From: Vicingaceae bacterium
Lineage (GTDB): Bacteria; Bacteroidota; Bacteroidia; Flavobacteriales_E; Vicingaceae
Assembly: GCA_028336925.1 (NCBI GenBank)
Contig: JAOKVV010000001.1
Span: 1 to 64,000 of the forward strand
Length of the DNA stretch: 64,000 bases
Reading direction: 5' to 3'
The notes under the pieces were generated by a model, which had not been told where the DNA came from, ran no database searches, and was given only the letters and a program-made list of their open reading frames with translations. Below are positions 34,776-43,949 of the stretch, in pieces (position 1 is the first letter of the stretch; the number at the start of each line of letters is the position of its first letter). A program made the translations under genes and the position numbers.

Positions 34776-35918
34776 ATGCAGAATTCAACTAAATATACTG
34801 ATTATGATGAAAGTTTAAAATTATCAGATGAGAAGTATAGAGAATTATATGCACGTAATTTATCAGGTATTTATAGGATAAGAATGAATGGCCAAATAAT
34901 AGATTGTAATCAACCTTTTGCTTCTATACTAGGTTATCATTCTGTTGAAGATTTACTACATAATTCAAATAGCTTTCAATTTTATAAAGACAGAAATATA
35001 AGAGAAAACTTATTAAAAGAATTAATTTTAAATAAATCGATTATTTCTAAAAGATTAGAATTAGTAAGACTCGACAAAAAAGAGATTTTTGTACTTATGA
35101 GTGCTTCAATTATTTACAATAATAACAAAATTGATTATATAGAAGGGAATATAATAGATATAACAGATTTAGTAAAGGCAGAAATCTCTCTAGAAGTTAC
35201 CAAACAACAATATAAAAATTTAATTGATCAATCAAGTTTCGGTATATTAATATTATTTGATTTAGAAGTTCAATTTATTAATTCAAAAGGAATTGATATA
35301 CTTAAATACACGAAAGAAAGTGATGTTCTAGGTAAAAAAGTAACCGATATTATACTATTAGAAGATAATTTATTAGAGTCAGATATTAACTACGTTAATC
35401 AAGGAAATATATTAAGTGTTCAAGATAGAATTTTTATTAATAATGATAAAAAACGTTTAGATGTAGAAACTAGAGTTACCTCTATTTATTATAATGAGAA
35501 AGACTGTATATTAATTACCTTTTTAGATGTAACTTCTAAAAAACAAATTGAAGAAGAAAAGAAACGTGCAGAACTAGCAGAAACATCAAATACTCTTTTA
35601 AAAGCAGAAATTAAAGAACGTATAAAAGTTGAAAACCAACTTACTCTTTCTCAATCATACACAAATGGAATTATAGAAAGTTCTATTGATATGATTTATA
35701 CTGCCAGTATTAATGGTACTATAAATGAATTTAATAAAGCTGCTAATAAAGAATTTGGGTATTCTAAATCAGATATTATTGGAAAAAGTTTAAATATATT
35801 ATTTGCTAATGAAAAAGAATGTAATGATGTAATAAAAAAATTAGAAGAAAACGGACAATTTATTGGAGAGGTTATAAGTAAACGCAAAGATAAGTCTTTA
35901 TTTATCAGTTATTTGTAA
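34776..35918 (+). CDS. N-terminal PAS-domain portion of the interrupted histidine kinase
   Basis: 380 codons before the TAA. Three PAS domains are visible: about 15-125 (ending GNIIDITDLVKAE), about 140-255 (ending ITFLDVTSKKQIEEE) and a third from about 293 that is cut within its last strands. A charged coiled-coil linker lies at about 255-290. No signal peptide or membrane helix is present, so the sensor is cytoplasmic. By itself this part lacks any kinase domain. The ligand is not evident. Confidence 0.7.
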   Translation: MQNSTKYTDYDESLKLSDEKYRELYARNLSGIYRIRMNGQIIDCNQPFASILGYHSVEDLLHNSNSFQFYKDRNIRENLLKELILNKSIISKRLELVRLDKKEIFVLMSASIIYNNNKIDYIEGNIIDITDLVKAEISLEVTKQQYKNLIDQSSFGILILFDLEVQFINSKGIDILKYTKESDVLGKKVTDIILLEDNLLESDINYVNQGNILSVQDRIFINNDKKRLDVETRVTSIYYNEKDCILITFLDVTSKKQIEEEKKRAELAETSNTLLKAEIKERIKVENQLTLSQSYTNGIIESSIDMIYTASINGTINEFNKAANKEFGYSKSDIIGKSLNILFANEKECNDVIKKLEENGQFIGEVISKRKDKSLFISYL

Positions 35919-35951
35919 GTTTCTTATTTATTTAATACAGAAGGTATTGTA

Positions 35952-37040
35952 ATGGGAATAATGGGCATCAGTAGAGATATTACTGAGTTAAAATTAGCAG
36001 AAGAAGAATTTAAAAAAAGTGAAGAATTAAATAAACTACAAGCAGCTAAATTAAATACTGTTATTGAAAGTAGTTCACATTATTTTTTTACGGTAGATAA
36101 AAATCATTGTATTATATCTTTTAATTCAAATTTTAAAAATGATTTAAAATTATTACAACAAGCAAAACTTAAAGAAAATGATGATTTTTTCTTATCAATG
36201 GGTATTAATTCTAAGAGAGAAAAAGTTAAATGGAAGAGGTATTTTAGAATAAGTTTTTCTGGTAAACATTTTCATTTTGAGAATGAACAAAAAGATAGAT
36301 TAGGAAATACCCATTACAGGGAATTTTTTATAAATCCAATTAAAAAAGAGAATGGAGAAATAGATGAATTATCAATTATTGGAAGAGATATAACAGAAAA
36401 AAAATTGGCTGAAAAAAATCTACAAGATTCTTTAAAACAAAAGGAGATTTTATTAAAAGAAGTACATCACCGAGTAAAAAATAATATGCAAGTTATATCT
36501 AGTATTCTTAATTTACAGAGTGCTTATGTAAAGGATATAAAAACGTTACAAATTTTAAAAGAAAGCCAAAATAGAATTAAATCAATGGCATTTATTCATG
36601 AGAGTTTATATACGAATGATGATTTCTCTCAAATAGACTTTTCTGAATATATCACTAATTTAGTTCAAAACCTCTTCAGAACCTACGATGTATTTGATGA
36701 TAATATAATTTTAGATCTACAAATTGATAGAGTTTATCTTAATTTAGATTCAGCAATTCCATGTGGGCTTATTGTAAATGAGTTAATTTCAAATTCTTTA
36801 AAATATGCTTTTGATATTAATTCAGGAGGAATTATAAAGATAATGTTAACTTTGGAGAAAGAAGTTGTTGTTTTGACTGTAGGGGATAATGGTAAAGGAA
36901 TACCCCAAGATTTAAAAATTGAATATTCACAAACTCTTGGATTACAGTTAATTTCAAGTTTAGTTGAACAACTAGAAGGAGAATTATCTTTAGACAGACA
37001 AAATGGTACTATTTTTACCATTAAATTCAAAATGGATTAA
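35952..37040 (+). CDS. C-terminal HisKA_2-type histidine kinase portion
   Basis: 362 codons if translation restarts at the ATG 36 bases after the TAA. It begins with the last strand of the third PAS domain (GISRDITELKLAEEE), then a fourth PAS domain (about 28-145, ending GRDITEKKLAEKN). A HisKA_2 dimerisation/phosphoacceptor domain carries LKEVHHRVKNNMQVIS with the phosphorylatable His (about 173). The HATPase domain shows LIVNELISNSLKYAF, GDNGKGIP and LGLQLISSLV. The catalytic core is complete, so a truncated soluble kinase could still be active. The response regulator gene follows 19 bases downstream. Confidence 0.75.
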   Translation: MGIMGISRDITELKLAEEEFKKSEELNKLQAAKLNTVIESSSHYFFTVDKNHCIISFNSNFKNDLKLLQQAKLKENDDFFLSMGINSKREKVKWKRYFRISFSGKHFHFENEQKDRLGNTHYREFFINPIKKENGEIDELSIIGRDITEKKLAEKNLQDSLKQKEILLKEVHHRVKNNMQVISSILNLQSAYVKDIKTLQILKESQNRIKSMAFIHESLYTNDDFSQIDFSEYITNLVQNLFRTYDVFDDNIILDLQIDRVYLNLDSAIPCGLIVNELISNSLKYAFDINSGGIIKIMLTLEKEVVVLTVGDNGKGIPQDLKIEYSQTLGLQLISSLVEQLEGELSLDRQNGTIFTIKFKMD

Positions 37041-37059
37041 AATTAAAAAAACTTGCACA

Positions 37060-37818
37060 ATGGCCAAAGTGAAAATATTAGTAGTTGAAGATGAAGTAAT
37101 TGTTGCTAGAGATATAAAAGTTTGTTTAAATAAAATAGGATATGAAGTTTTAGGATCTTATTCATCAGGAGAAAAAGCCTTAGAAGCAATTGAAAATAAT
37201 CAACCAGAATTAATTCTAATGGACATTATGTTAAAAGGAAAAATGTCAGGAATTGATACCTCTGCAATTGTTAAAGAAAAATATGGTATACCTATTGTAT
37301 TTTTAACTGCTTATGCTGACGTGCAGACAATTAATAAAGCAAAGATTACCGAGCCTTATGGTTACATTATAAAGCCTTTTAAAGAAATTGATTTGAGAAC
37401 TTCTATTGAAATGGCCCTTTATAAGTTTAAAAAGGAAAAAGAAAAAGAACAGAATACACAAAATAAAATAGAAGTTCTATATTCTTTAGGAATTAAAACC
37501 TCTGATTTTATATATGTAAAATCAAATTCTCGTTTAATAAAAGTACTTCATTCTGAAATTAAGTATATTGAAGCTTTAAAAGACTATGTAACCATCCACA
37601 CTCAAGAGAATAATTTTAAGATACATTCAACAATGAAGGAGATTTTAAAAAAACTTCCGGAAACTGAATTTTTAAGAGTACATCGTTCATTTATAGTAAA
37701 TCTCAAATTAATAAAAACGATAGAATTACCTAATTTAATTCTTGAAAATTCAAATATTACTGTTCCAATTGGCGGTTCTTACAAAGACGATTTATTTGAT
37801 AGATTAAACCTAGTTTAA
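37060..37818 (+). CDS. LytTR-family response regulator
   Basis: 252 residues from the ATG at 37060 (MAKVKILVVEDE). An in-frame ATG at 37003 lies inside the kinase gene and would add unrelated residues. The receiver domain has the acidic pair VVEDE, the phosphoacceptor LILMDIML (Asp about 54), LTAY and the KPF lysine. After a Lys/Glu linker (about 125-145) comes a LytTR DNA-binding domain with YIEALKDYVTIHT and FLRVHRSFIVNL. Paired with the interrupted kinase in an operon. Its 3' end overlaps the convergent oxidoreductase gene by nine bases. Confidence 0.9.
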   Translation: MAKVKILVVEDEVIVARDIKVCLNKIGYEVLGSYSSGEKALEAIENNQPELILMDIMLKGKMSGIDTSAIVKEKYGIPIVFLTAYADVQTINKAKITEPYGYIIKPFKEIDLRTSIEMALYKFKKEKEKEQNTQNKIEVLYSLGIKTSDFIYVKSNSRLIKVLHSEIKYIEALKDYVTIHTQENNFKIHSTMKEILKKLPETEFLRVHRSFIVNLKLIKTIELPNLILENSNITVPIGGSYKDDLFDRLNLV

Positions 37819-38880
37819 GTAATCTTTATAATATCTATTTAATGCAACTTCTGAATTCATCTGTTTATTTTCTAAGAGATAATTAACAAACTCTTCACCA
37901 AGTTTTGGAGCCATAAATAAACCACGTGAGCCCATTCCGTTAAATAAATGAATGTTTTTATGTTTTGGATGTGTACCTATTAATGGTCTTCGATCTTTAA
38001 CAGCAGGTCTAATACCTACCGTATGTTCTAATACGGTATAATCACAATTAATTAACTCTTCCAGGTTATTTAGTAATTCTTCTCTTTTACCTTCTGTAGG
38101 TAATAAGCTTAAATCCTTCCAGTTATATGTAGCTCCTATTTTATATTTTTTATCTCCAATTGGTAAAATAAATATCTTCTTGTTAAAGATATAGTCATCT
38201 TTTAATTGTTCACTTTGTATCACTAATAACTCCCCTTTTACTGAACTTAGTGGAATCCAATCAAAATAAGGATTGTTAGCAGATTGAAAACCATCACAAA
38301 ATATAAGATTTGTTGCATGAATATCTTGATATATTATTTCATTATCAGTGGTTTTAAGTTTACAATAATCTACTTTCTCAGTTAGTATTAAACCTTTGTT
38401 AATTAGATACATACGATAAGATTCTAAAAGTATTTTTGTATCTATCCAACCAGTTTTTTTAACTAATCCACCATCAAACATATTCTTATGCAAGAAATGA
38501 TACTTCTTTAAATCTTCTAGCTGTTCTGAAATAAAGTTATTTACACCCTCTACCTTACTCCTTTTTTTCCAAAACTCTCGTTCATTATCTGATGAAATTA
38601 ACTTTATGATTGTTTTATCAATTACAAAAGTTGCATTGGTTTCTTTTTCTAATTCTGAGTAAAATTGTTTGTTAAATTGAATGAACTCTTCTGCTCTCCA
38701 TGTTTTAGTGAGGCGTTTTAAAACTAATGGATTGATTAAACCTGCAGCTACTAAAGTGCTAGAAGTTTGATGATGATCATCCATAACCTTTACTTTATAA
38801 CCTTTATTTATAAGCTGATAGCTTAGTATAGTTCCTGCTATTCCTTGGCCAATTATTAAAAAGTCAACAGTATGTTTCAT
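37810..38880 (-). CDS. FAD-dependent oxidoreductase (DAO family)
   Basis: 356 residues. N-terminal dinucleotide-binding motif DFLIIGQGIAGTILSYQL, then AAGLINPLV, and a C-terminal block HTVGIRPAVKDRRPLIGTHPK with LFNGMGSRGLFMAP (cited in parts). The pattern is that of the D-amino-acid oxidase/glycine oxidase superfamily, and the VGIRPAVKDRRPLIG element resembles the FAD domain of MnmC. The substrate is not determined; a tRNA-modifying or amine-oxidising role are both possible. It is divergent from tatA. Confidence 0.82.
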   Translation of the reverse strand: MKHTVDFLIIGQGIAGTILSYQLINKGYKVKVMDDHHQTSSTLVAAGLINPLVLKRLTKTWRAEEFIQFNKQFYSELEKETNATFVIDKTIIKLISSDNEREFWKKRSKVEGVNNFISEQLEDLKKYHFLHKNMFDGGLVKKTGWIDTKILLESYRMYLINKGLILTEKVDYCKLKTTDNEIIYQDIHATNLIFCDGFQSANNPYFDWIPLSSVKGELLVIQSEQLKDDYIFNKKIFILPIGDKKYKIGATYNWKDLSLLPTEGKREELLNNLEELINCDYTVLEHTVGIRPAVKDRRPLIGTHPKHKNIHLFNGMGSRGLFMAPKLGEEFVNYLLENKQMNSEVALNRYYKDYLN

Positions 38881-38928
38881 AGATTCTCCAAAACTAGTTA
38901 TTTCAAGTAATAGGGAATTAAAAATTGC

Positions 38929-38936
38929 TAATTTTG
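38929..38936 (+). promoter_or_regulatory. Candidate -7 element for tatA-gatA
   Basis: TAATTTTG matches TAnnTTTG and lies 19-26 bases before the tatA ATG. It overlaps the spurious TTG start, which supports the ATG at 38955. Confidence 0.35.
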
Positions 38937-38954
38937 TTATCTAAATTTAAGCAA

Positions 38955-39152
38955 ATGGATTTAAATATTATTTTAGGGATTATTGGTCCTAATCAAATCA
39001 TTATCATACTAATTATAGTAGTATTACTATTTGGAGCTAAAAAAATTCCTGAGTTAATGAAAGGAGTTGGAAAAGGCATTAAAGAGTTTAAAGATGCTAC
39101 CAATAAGGATGAAGACGGTTCTGACGTTAATGATAAAAAAGAAGACAAGTAA
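38955..39152 (+). CDS. tatA: Twin-arginine translocase subunit TatA/TatE
   Basis: 65 residues from the ATG at 38955; an upstream TTG at 38925 would add ten unlikely residues. The single transmembrane helix (about 10-26) is followed by the hinge and amphipathic helix LLFGAKKIPELMKGVGKGIKEFK (core FGAKKIPELMKGVGKG), then an acidic tail. It forms the pore-forming component of Tat export of folded proteins. It is placed 22 bases before gatA. Confidence 0.93.
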   Translation: MDLNIILGIIGPNQIIIILIIVVLLFGAKKIPELMKGVGKGIKEFKDATNKDEDGSDVNDKKEDK

Positions 39153-39174
39153 TTAACCTATTAATAGCATACAG

Positions 39175-40608
39175 TTGAAGGATTACAAAGCACTTTCGGA
39201 CATTCAAGAAGATTTAAATAAAGGTATTATTACTTGTGAAAATTTAGTTAATAAACTCTTAGAGAAGATATCAAAAGAAACTTCTTTAAATGCCTTTTTA
39301 GAAACCTTTGATGAATCTGCAAAGTTGCAAGCACGTTTAATTGACGAAAAACTATTAAATAATTCTGCGGGTAAGCTTGCAGGAATGGTCATTGGTATTA
39401 AAGATAACATCGTGTATAGGGGGCATAAAGTGTCTGCCTCATCTAAGATGTTAGAAAACTTTGAATCATTATTTTCTGCTACCGTTGTTGAACGATTATT
39501 AGCGGAAGATGCTATTATTATTGGTCGATTAAATTGCGATGAATTTGCTATGGGTTCTTCTACGGAGAATTCTGCTTTTGGTGTTACCAAAAATGCAGCA
39601 AATCAAGCGTATGTTCCTGGTGGTTCTTCTGGAGGTTCTGCAGTTGCTGTTCAAGCCGGTTTATGTTTAGCTTCATTGGGGTCCGATACAGGAGGTTCTA
39701 TTCGTCAGCCTGCTTCTTATTGTGGTATCGTTGGTGTAAAACCTACATATGGAAGAGTATCAAGAAATGGATTGATTGCTTTCGCTTCTTCCTTTGATCA
39801 AATTGGTCCTTTTACGCACACAGTTGAAGACGCAGCCCTATTAACTGAAATCATTTCTGGCCATGACCGCATGGATAGCACTACTTCAAATGTTGAAGTC
39901 CCTAGCTTTTCACAGTCAATTTTCAAATCAGATTCTTCAAAAAAATATAAAATAGCATATATTAAAGACTGTTTAGATCACAATGGTTTAAATGAGGAAG
40001 TAAGATTGGCTGTTACTGCAAAAATAGAAGAGTTAAAATCTGATGGTCATATAGTTGAACCAATTTCTTTTCCATTTTTAGATTATATGGTTCCGGCTTA
40101 TTATGTACTAACAACTGCAGAAGCATCTTCTAATTTGGCAAGGTATGATGGTGTTCATTTTGGTTATCGAAGTCCTAATGCAAAAAATTTAGAAGAAACG
40201 TATGTGTTTTCTAGATCAGAAGGGTTTGGAGCAGAAGTAAAAAGAAGAATAATGTTAGGTACTTATGTGCTAAGTGCAGGTTATTATGATGCTTATTACG
40301 CAAAAGCACAAAAAGTAAGAAGAGTTTTAAGAGATAAGACGAATGAAATCTTTAGTGATTTTGATTTTATACTTTCACCCACTACTACAAATTCTGCTTT
40401 TAAGATTGGTCAAAAAAGTAATGATCCGATAGAGATGTATCTGGAAGATATTTTTACTGTTCAAGCTAACCTGGTAGGAGCACCTGCTATTTCTATCCCT
40501 TTAGGTAAAACAGCTAACAATATGCCTTTTGGACTGCAATTAATGGCAAAGGCTTTTGATGAAAAAAACCTCTTCAATTTTAGTGCTACACTAATGAACA
40601 AGCAATAG
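39175..40608 (+). CDS. gatA: Glutamyl-tRNA(Gln)/aspartyl-tRNA(Asn) amidotransferase subunit A
   Basis: 477 residues from a TTG start (no ATG fits before the first conserved residues). The amidase-signature triad is Lys76 (GIKDN), cis-Ser151 (GGSSGGSA) and nucleophile Ser175 (SDTGGSIRQPASYCG); the spacing equals that of characterised GatA. It produces ammonia from glutamine to amidate mischarged Glu-tRNA(Gln). gatB and gatC are not in the window, as is common in Bacteroidota. Confidence 0.94.
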   Translation: MKDYKALSDIQEDLNKGIITCENLVNKLLEKISKETSLNAFLETFDESAKLQARLIDEKLLNNSAGKLAGMVIGIKDNIVYRGHKVSASSKMLENFESLFSATVVERLLAEDAIIIGRLNCDEFAMGSSTENSAFGVTKNAANQAYVPGGSSGGSAVAVQAGLCLASLGSDTGGSIRQPASYCGIVGVKPTYGRVSRNGLIAFASSFDQIGPFTHTVEDAALLTEIISGHDRMDSTTSNVEVPSFSQSIFKSDSSKKYKIAYIKDCLDHNGLNEEVRLAVTAKIEELKSDGHIVEPISFPFLDYMVPAYYVLTTAEASSNLARYDGVHFGYRSPNAKNLEETYVFSRSEGFGAEVKRRIMLGTYVLSAGYYDAYYAKAQKVRRVLRDKTNEIFSDFDFILSPTTTNSAFKIGQKSNDPIEMYLEDIFTVQANLVGAPAISIPLGKTANNMPFGLQLMAKAFDEKNLFNFSATLMNKQ

Positions 40609-40710
40609 TGAATAATTGATCGAAGTTTGTTTACCCAATTGAGCTTCTTTATTCACTTTTGTATACCAAATTTAGAACAGTTTCGTTTTATTTAAAAAAT
40701 ACCCACAATT

Positions 40711-42207
40711 ATGCTCAAAGGAGTTTTAACTGCCATCTTAACTGTTTGTTTATTATCCTCAACTAATGCTTTGCATAATGATTCTATTGTGCAATCAACT
40801 GATACTACTTTTATATTATCTGCTGATGATGAAGTGTTGAATATGATCGATAGTATCGTAGCAGCTAAATTTATTGCTCAATTTTCATTAGATTCTTCTC
40901 TTTACCCTAACAATACTGATTCTATTAATTCGTTCGTTTTAGTAGATAATATTCCGGATTCTGTAGTAATGCATCGATTAGAATTATTGAATAGGAACAC
41001 ACCTTTTGATTTAACGTATAATGATTATGTTAAATCCTTTATTAAATTATACTCAGAAAGAAGAAGAGTATTAACTAGTAATATGTTAGGTTTAGCTCCT
41101 TTCTATTTTCCAATGTTTGAAGAAGTGTTGGATAAATATAATATGCCTTTAGAACTAAAATACTTGGCAATTGTTGAATCGGCCTTAAATCCTCAAGCCA
41201 AAAGCAGAGTCGGAGCAATGGGTTTATGGCAGTTTATGTATCGTACTGGTAAAATGTATGATTTAAACATTACTTCGTACTATGATGAACGAATGGATCC
41301 ATATAAAGCAACTGTTGCAGCGTGTGAATTTATGACTGACATGTACAAAATGTATGGTGATTGGAATTTAGTGCTAGCAGCATATAATTCAGGTGCAGGG
41401 AATGTAAATAAAGCGATAAGAAGATCAGGTGGCAAAAAGGATTATTGGGAAATAATCAATCATTTACCACGAGAGACGAGAGGTTATGTTCCTGCTTTCA
41501 TTGCTGTTAACTATATTATGAATTATTCCGTTGAGCATAATATCTACCCAACAAATCCACAATACACTTGTATTAATTATGACACCGTTCATGTTACTAA
41601 GGGTATTCAATTTTCAGAATTATCAGCTTATTTAAAAATGTCAGAAAAGGACATCGCTTATTTTAATCCAATGTATAAATCAGCGTTAATTCCAAAATCA
41701 GACAAACCTTTACCACTTTGTTTGCCCTCTGATAAGGTAGGTTTATATTTAACAAATGAATCTAATATCTTCGCCGACCTGGAGCGAAAAAATGCGGCGG
41801 ATAGCTTAAAATTAGAAAAAGAAGTTGCTGAAATTAGAAATGAATCTTTGGTCATTCATAGAGTTAGAAGTGGAGAATATTTAGGGTACATTGCAAAAAA
41901 ATATAACGTTAGTGTTAGTAACTTGATGTATTGGAACAACTTGAGAAGTACCCGTTTAAACCCAGGAGATCGTTTAACTATTTATGCTAATGGATCTGCA
42001 CCAAAACAAGTAACTTCTGAAGGTGCTAGCACAAAGTTAGCTTCCTCTGATTTTAAATATCATATAATTCAGCCTGGCGACACCCTTTGGGATATTGCAA
42101 AAAAATATAATGGTATATCTGTGAATGATTTGAAATCGATTAATAATAATTTGAATTTTAAATACCTTAAACCTGGGATGAAAATCAAAGTTCCTGTTGT
42201 AGGTTAA
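40711..42207 (+). CDS. MltD-like lytic transglycosylase with two LysM domains
   Basis: 498 residues. Signal peptide (about 1-20). The SLT transglycosylase domain (about 135-270) contains the catalytic Glu in AIVESALNP, followed by GAMGLWQFM and LAAYNSGAGNV. Two C-terminal LysM domains begin VIHRVRSGEYLGYIAKKYNVS and YHIIQPGDTLWDIAKKYNG (cited as HRVRSGEYLGYIAKKY and QPGDTLWDIAKKY). It cleaves peptidoglycan glycan strands, forming 1,6-anhydro ends. The DUF4837 lipoprotein gene follows twelve bases downstream, suggesting an envelope-linked pair. Confidence 0.93.
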   Translation: MLKGVLTAILTVCLLSSTNALHNDSIVQSTDTTFILSADDEVLNMIDSIVAAKFIAQFSLDSSLYPNNTDSINSFVLVDNIPDSVVMHRLELLNRNTPFDLTYNDYVKSFIKLYSERRRVLTSNMLGLAPFYFPMFEEVLDKYNMPLELKYLAIVESALNPQAKSRVGAMGLWQFMYRTGKMYDLNITSYYDERMDPYKATVAACEFMTDMYKMYGDWNLVLAAYNSGAGNVNKAIRRSGGKKDYWEIINHLPRETRGYVPAFIAVNYIMNYSVEHNIYPTNPQYTCINYDTVHVTKGIQFSELSAYLKMSEKDIAYFNPMYKSALIPKSDKPLPLCLPSDKVGLYLTNESNIFADLERKNAADSLKLEKEVAEIRNESLVIHRVRSGEYLGYIAKKYNVSVSNLMYWNNLRSTRLNPGDRLTIYANGSAPKQVTSEGASTKLASSDFKYHIIQPGDTLWDIAKKYNGISVNDLKSINNNLNFKYLKPGMKIKVPVVG

Positions 42208-42219
42208 TAACTGTTTGCA

Positions 42220-43215
42220 ATGCTTAGACGACTATTTTTAGCTTCTATTTCTTTATCTCTATTTATAATTGGGTGTTCTGATGAATCTTCAAAAAGATCT
42301 CTACCAAGTTCAACTGGTAAGTCAGGAGAGCTTATAATTGTCGTTGATACTGCCTACATGCATAACAAAACGGGAAAAGCATTAGAACAGGTTTTTATGG
42401 AAGAATTGTATGGCGTTCCAAGAAGCGAGCCTCTTTTTAATGTGGTAACAGTTCCACCCAAAGGGTTTACTTCAATGCTTAAGATTGTAAGAAATGTATT
42501 ACAATTGGATATTAATTCGGCAAATAAAACTGAAATTATTGTTCAGAATGATGTCTTTGCAAATGATCAGTTAATAATAACGGTTTCAGCTAAAAATGAT
42601 CAATCTGCAGCAAATATAATTTCAAAGAACAAAGATAAACTCCAACAGCTTTTTGATCAGGAGGAATTAAAACGAACTAAAAGCAGGTTGATTTTGAATA
42701 CAAATAAGGATAAGCGGGATTCATTGTTAATGAAGCACGGTTATACTGTTGCTTTTCCAAAAGAGTATTTTCTTTCAATGGATTCAACTGATTTCTTCTT
42801 TCTTAGGAAAAATAAAGCAGTTGGAGATCATCAAATTTTACAAGGATTGATGATTTATTCATATCCGTACACGGATGATTCTAGTTTTGTTTCTGAAAGA
42901 ATTGTAAATAAAATGGAGGGTTTTATTTCTAACATTAAGGCTCAACCTAAAGGATTCATGCAGGTAGAGCGTCAGTATCCTATTTTAAGTGAAGAGGTAA
43001 ATTATAATGATGCTTATTCCGTTCAATTATCAGGTTTATGGAGAATGGAAGGTATATTTATGGGAGGGTCTTTTTTTAACTACACTGTGGTAAGTGCAGG
43101 TCAAACAAAGTTGATTGGCGCATATGGGTTTGTTTATGCACCAAAATTTAACCACAGAGAGTATTTAAGAGAGCTTAAAGCCCTTTCTTATACATTATCT
43201 CAATCTAAGAGGTAA
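42220..43215 (+). CDS. DUF4837 family lipoprotein
   Basis: 331 residues with a lipoprotein signal (lipobox FIIGC, Cys19). The DUF4837 hallmarks are visible: GKSGELIIVVD near the mature start, EELYGVPRSEPLFNVVTVPP (core GVPRSEPLFNV) and KHGYTVAFPKEYFL. The family is essentially restricted to Bacteroidota and of unknown function. It probably faces the periplasm on the outer membrane. Position after the lytic transglycosylase suggests peptidoglycan or envelope maintenance. Confidence 0.88.
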   Translation: MLRRLFLASISLSLFIIGCSDESSKRSLPSSTGKSGELIIVVDTAYMHNKTGKALEQVFMEELYGVPRSEPLFNVVTVPPKGFTSMLKIVRNVLQLDINSANKTEIIVQNDVFANDQLIITVSAKNDQSAANIISKNKDKLQQLFDQEELKRTKSRLILNTNKDKRDSLLMKHGYTVAFPKEYFLSMDSTDFFFLRKNKAVGDHQILQGLMIYSYPYTDDSSFVSERIVNKMEGFISNIKAQPKGFMQVERQYPILSEEVNYNDAYSVQLSGLWRMEGIFMGGSFFNYTVVSAGQTKLIGAYGFVYAPKFNHREYLRELKALSYTLSQSKR

Positions 43216-43231
43216 GGTTTCTTAGATTTAA

Positions 43232-43948
43232 TTATTCAGAGAAAACAGTTTCTAGAATTTCTTGTGACTTTAGATCACTAAAACCATCTTGATGTATTTT
43301 AAAGTAAAATAAAATTGATTTTAATAATTCTCGTCGATTCTTACTAGAGATAACTACTTTCGATAGGTCTGTTATATCCGTAATTGATAGTTTATAGAAA
43401 GCTTCTGATAGTGTGCCTTCTAGTATTTCTATGGATGATAATTTTGTCGGTTGATAGTTTCCTTCAACCAAATTAAATTTTACTCCTTCTTTCCAACTTC
43501 CTTGTGGGTAAAAACCCAAGTACCTGCTCATCTTTATCATAAAATAGAGATGAAAGTTGGGTTCAAAAGAATTAACTTCATCAAAATAGAGTAAATGACT
43601 TTCGATGAATTCATACAAATCAACGTTTGCCGTTTCTTCTTTTATACATTGATATAATAATTCATTTAGAAATTGAATAACCGATCCTTTAATCCAATTA
43701 GAATGAATAGTTCTATATGGAATGTCTATTTGTGCGCTTTTTATTCGCGCTAATTTATTATTTCCATGTTGTGTTGATTCAAGGTGAATGATATTTAATC
43801 CTTGAAAAGTAGCTACCCTATTTCCTTTTTTTGAGACTCCAACAATGTATGACTTTAGTCCTTCTTCTTTTGTAAATAATTTTACTATCAGAGAATTGTC
43901 CGTGTATTTAGTAGTTTTTAAAACAATTGCTTGAGTTTTTTTATTCAT
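43232..43948 (-). CDS. recO: DNA repair protein RecO
   Basis: 238 residues. The N-terminal OB fold begins QAIVLKTTKYTDNSLIVKLFTKEEG (core KTTKYTDNSLIVKLFT) and is followed by the helical domain with the YPQGSWKEGVKFNL region in place of the zinc-finger of other RecO proteins. RecO loads RecA onto SSB-coated DNA with RecR. It is encoded one base after porZ, a pairing repeatedly seen in Bacteroidota. Confidence 0.9.
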   Translation of the reverse strand: MNKKTQAIVLKTTKYTDNSLIVKLFTKEEGLKSYIVGVSKKGNRVATFQGLNIIHLESTQHGNNKLARIKSAQIDIPYRTIHSNWIKGSVIQFLNELLYQCIKEETANVDLYEFIESHLLYFDEVNSFEPNFHLYFMIKMSRYLGFYPQGSWKEGVKFNLVEGNYQPTKLSSIEILEGTLSEAFYKLSITDITDLSKVVISSKNRRELLKSILFYFKIHQDGFSDLKSQEILETVFSE

Positions 43949-43949
43949 T

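Larger units (their letters stand above)
34776..37040 (+). pseudogene. PAS sensor histidine kinase gene interrupted by an in-frame TAA
   Basis: The frame from 34776 continues past the TAA at 35916-35918 without shift into the frame of the second ORF. The interrupted stretch translates as KRKDKSLFISYL, stop, VSYLFNTEGIVMGIMGISRDITE, which is a continuous PAS domain with one residue replaced by the stop. A single change (for example TCA to TAA) would restore a 754-codon kinase. Either the gene is inactivated, two polypeptides are made, the stop is read through, or the base is an assembly error. Confidence 0.7.

Noticed and set aside
35916-35951. Frameshift between the two kinase halves
   Set aside because: The distance from the stop to the next ATG is 36 bases, so the frame is unchanged; the lesion is a stop codon, not a frameshift.
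38925-38954. TTG start for tatA adding ten residues
   Set aside because: The TTG overlaps the likely -7 element, and the ATG at 38955 begins exactly at the conserved TatA N-terminus.
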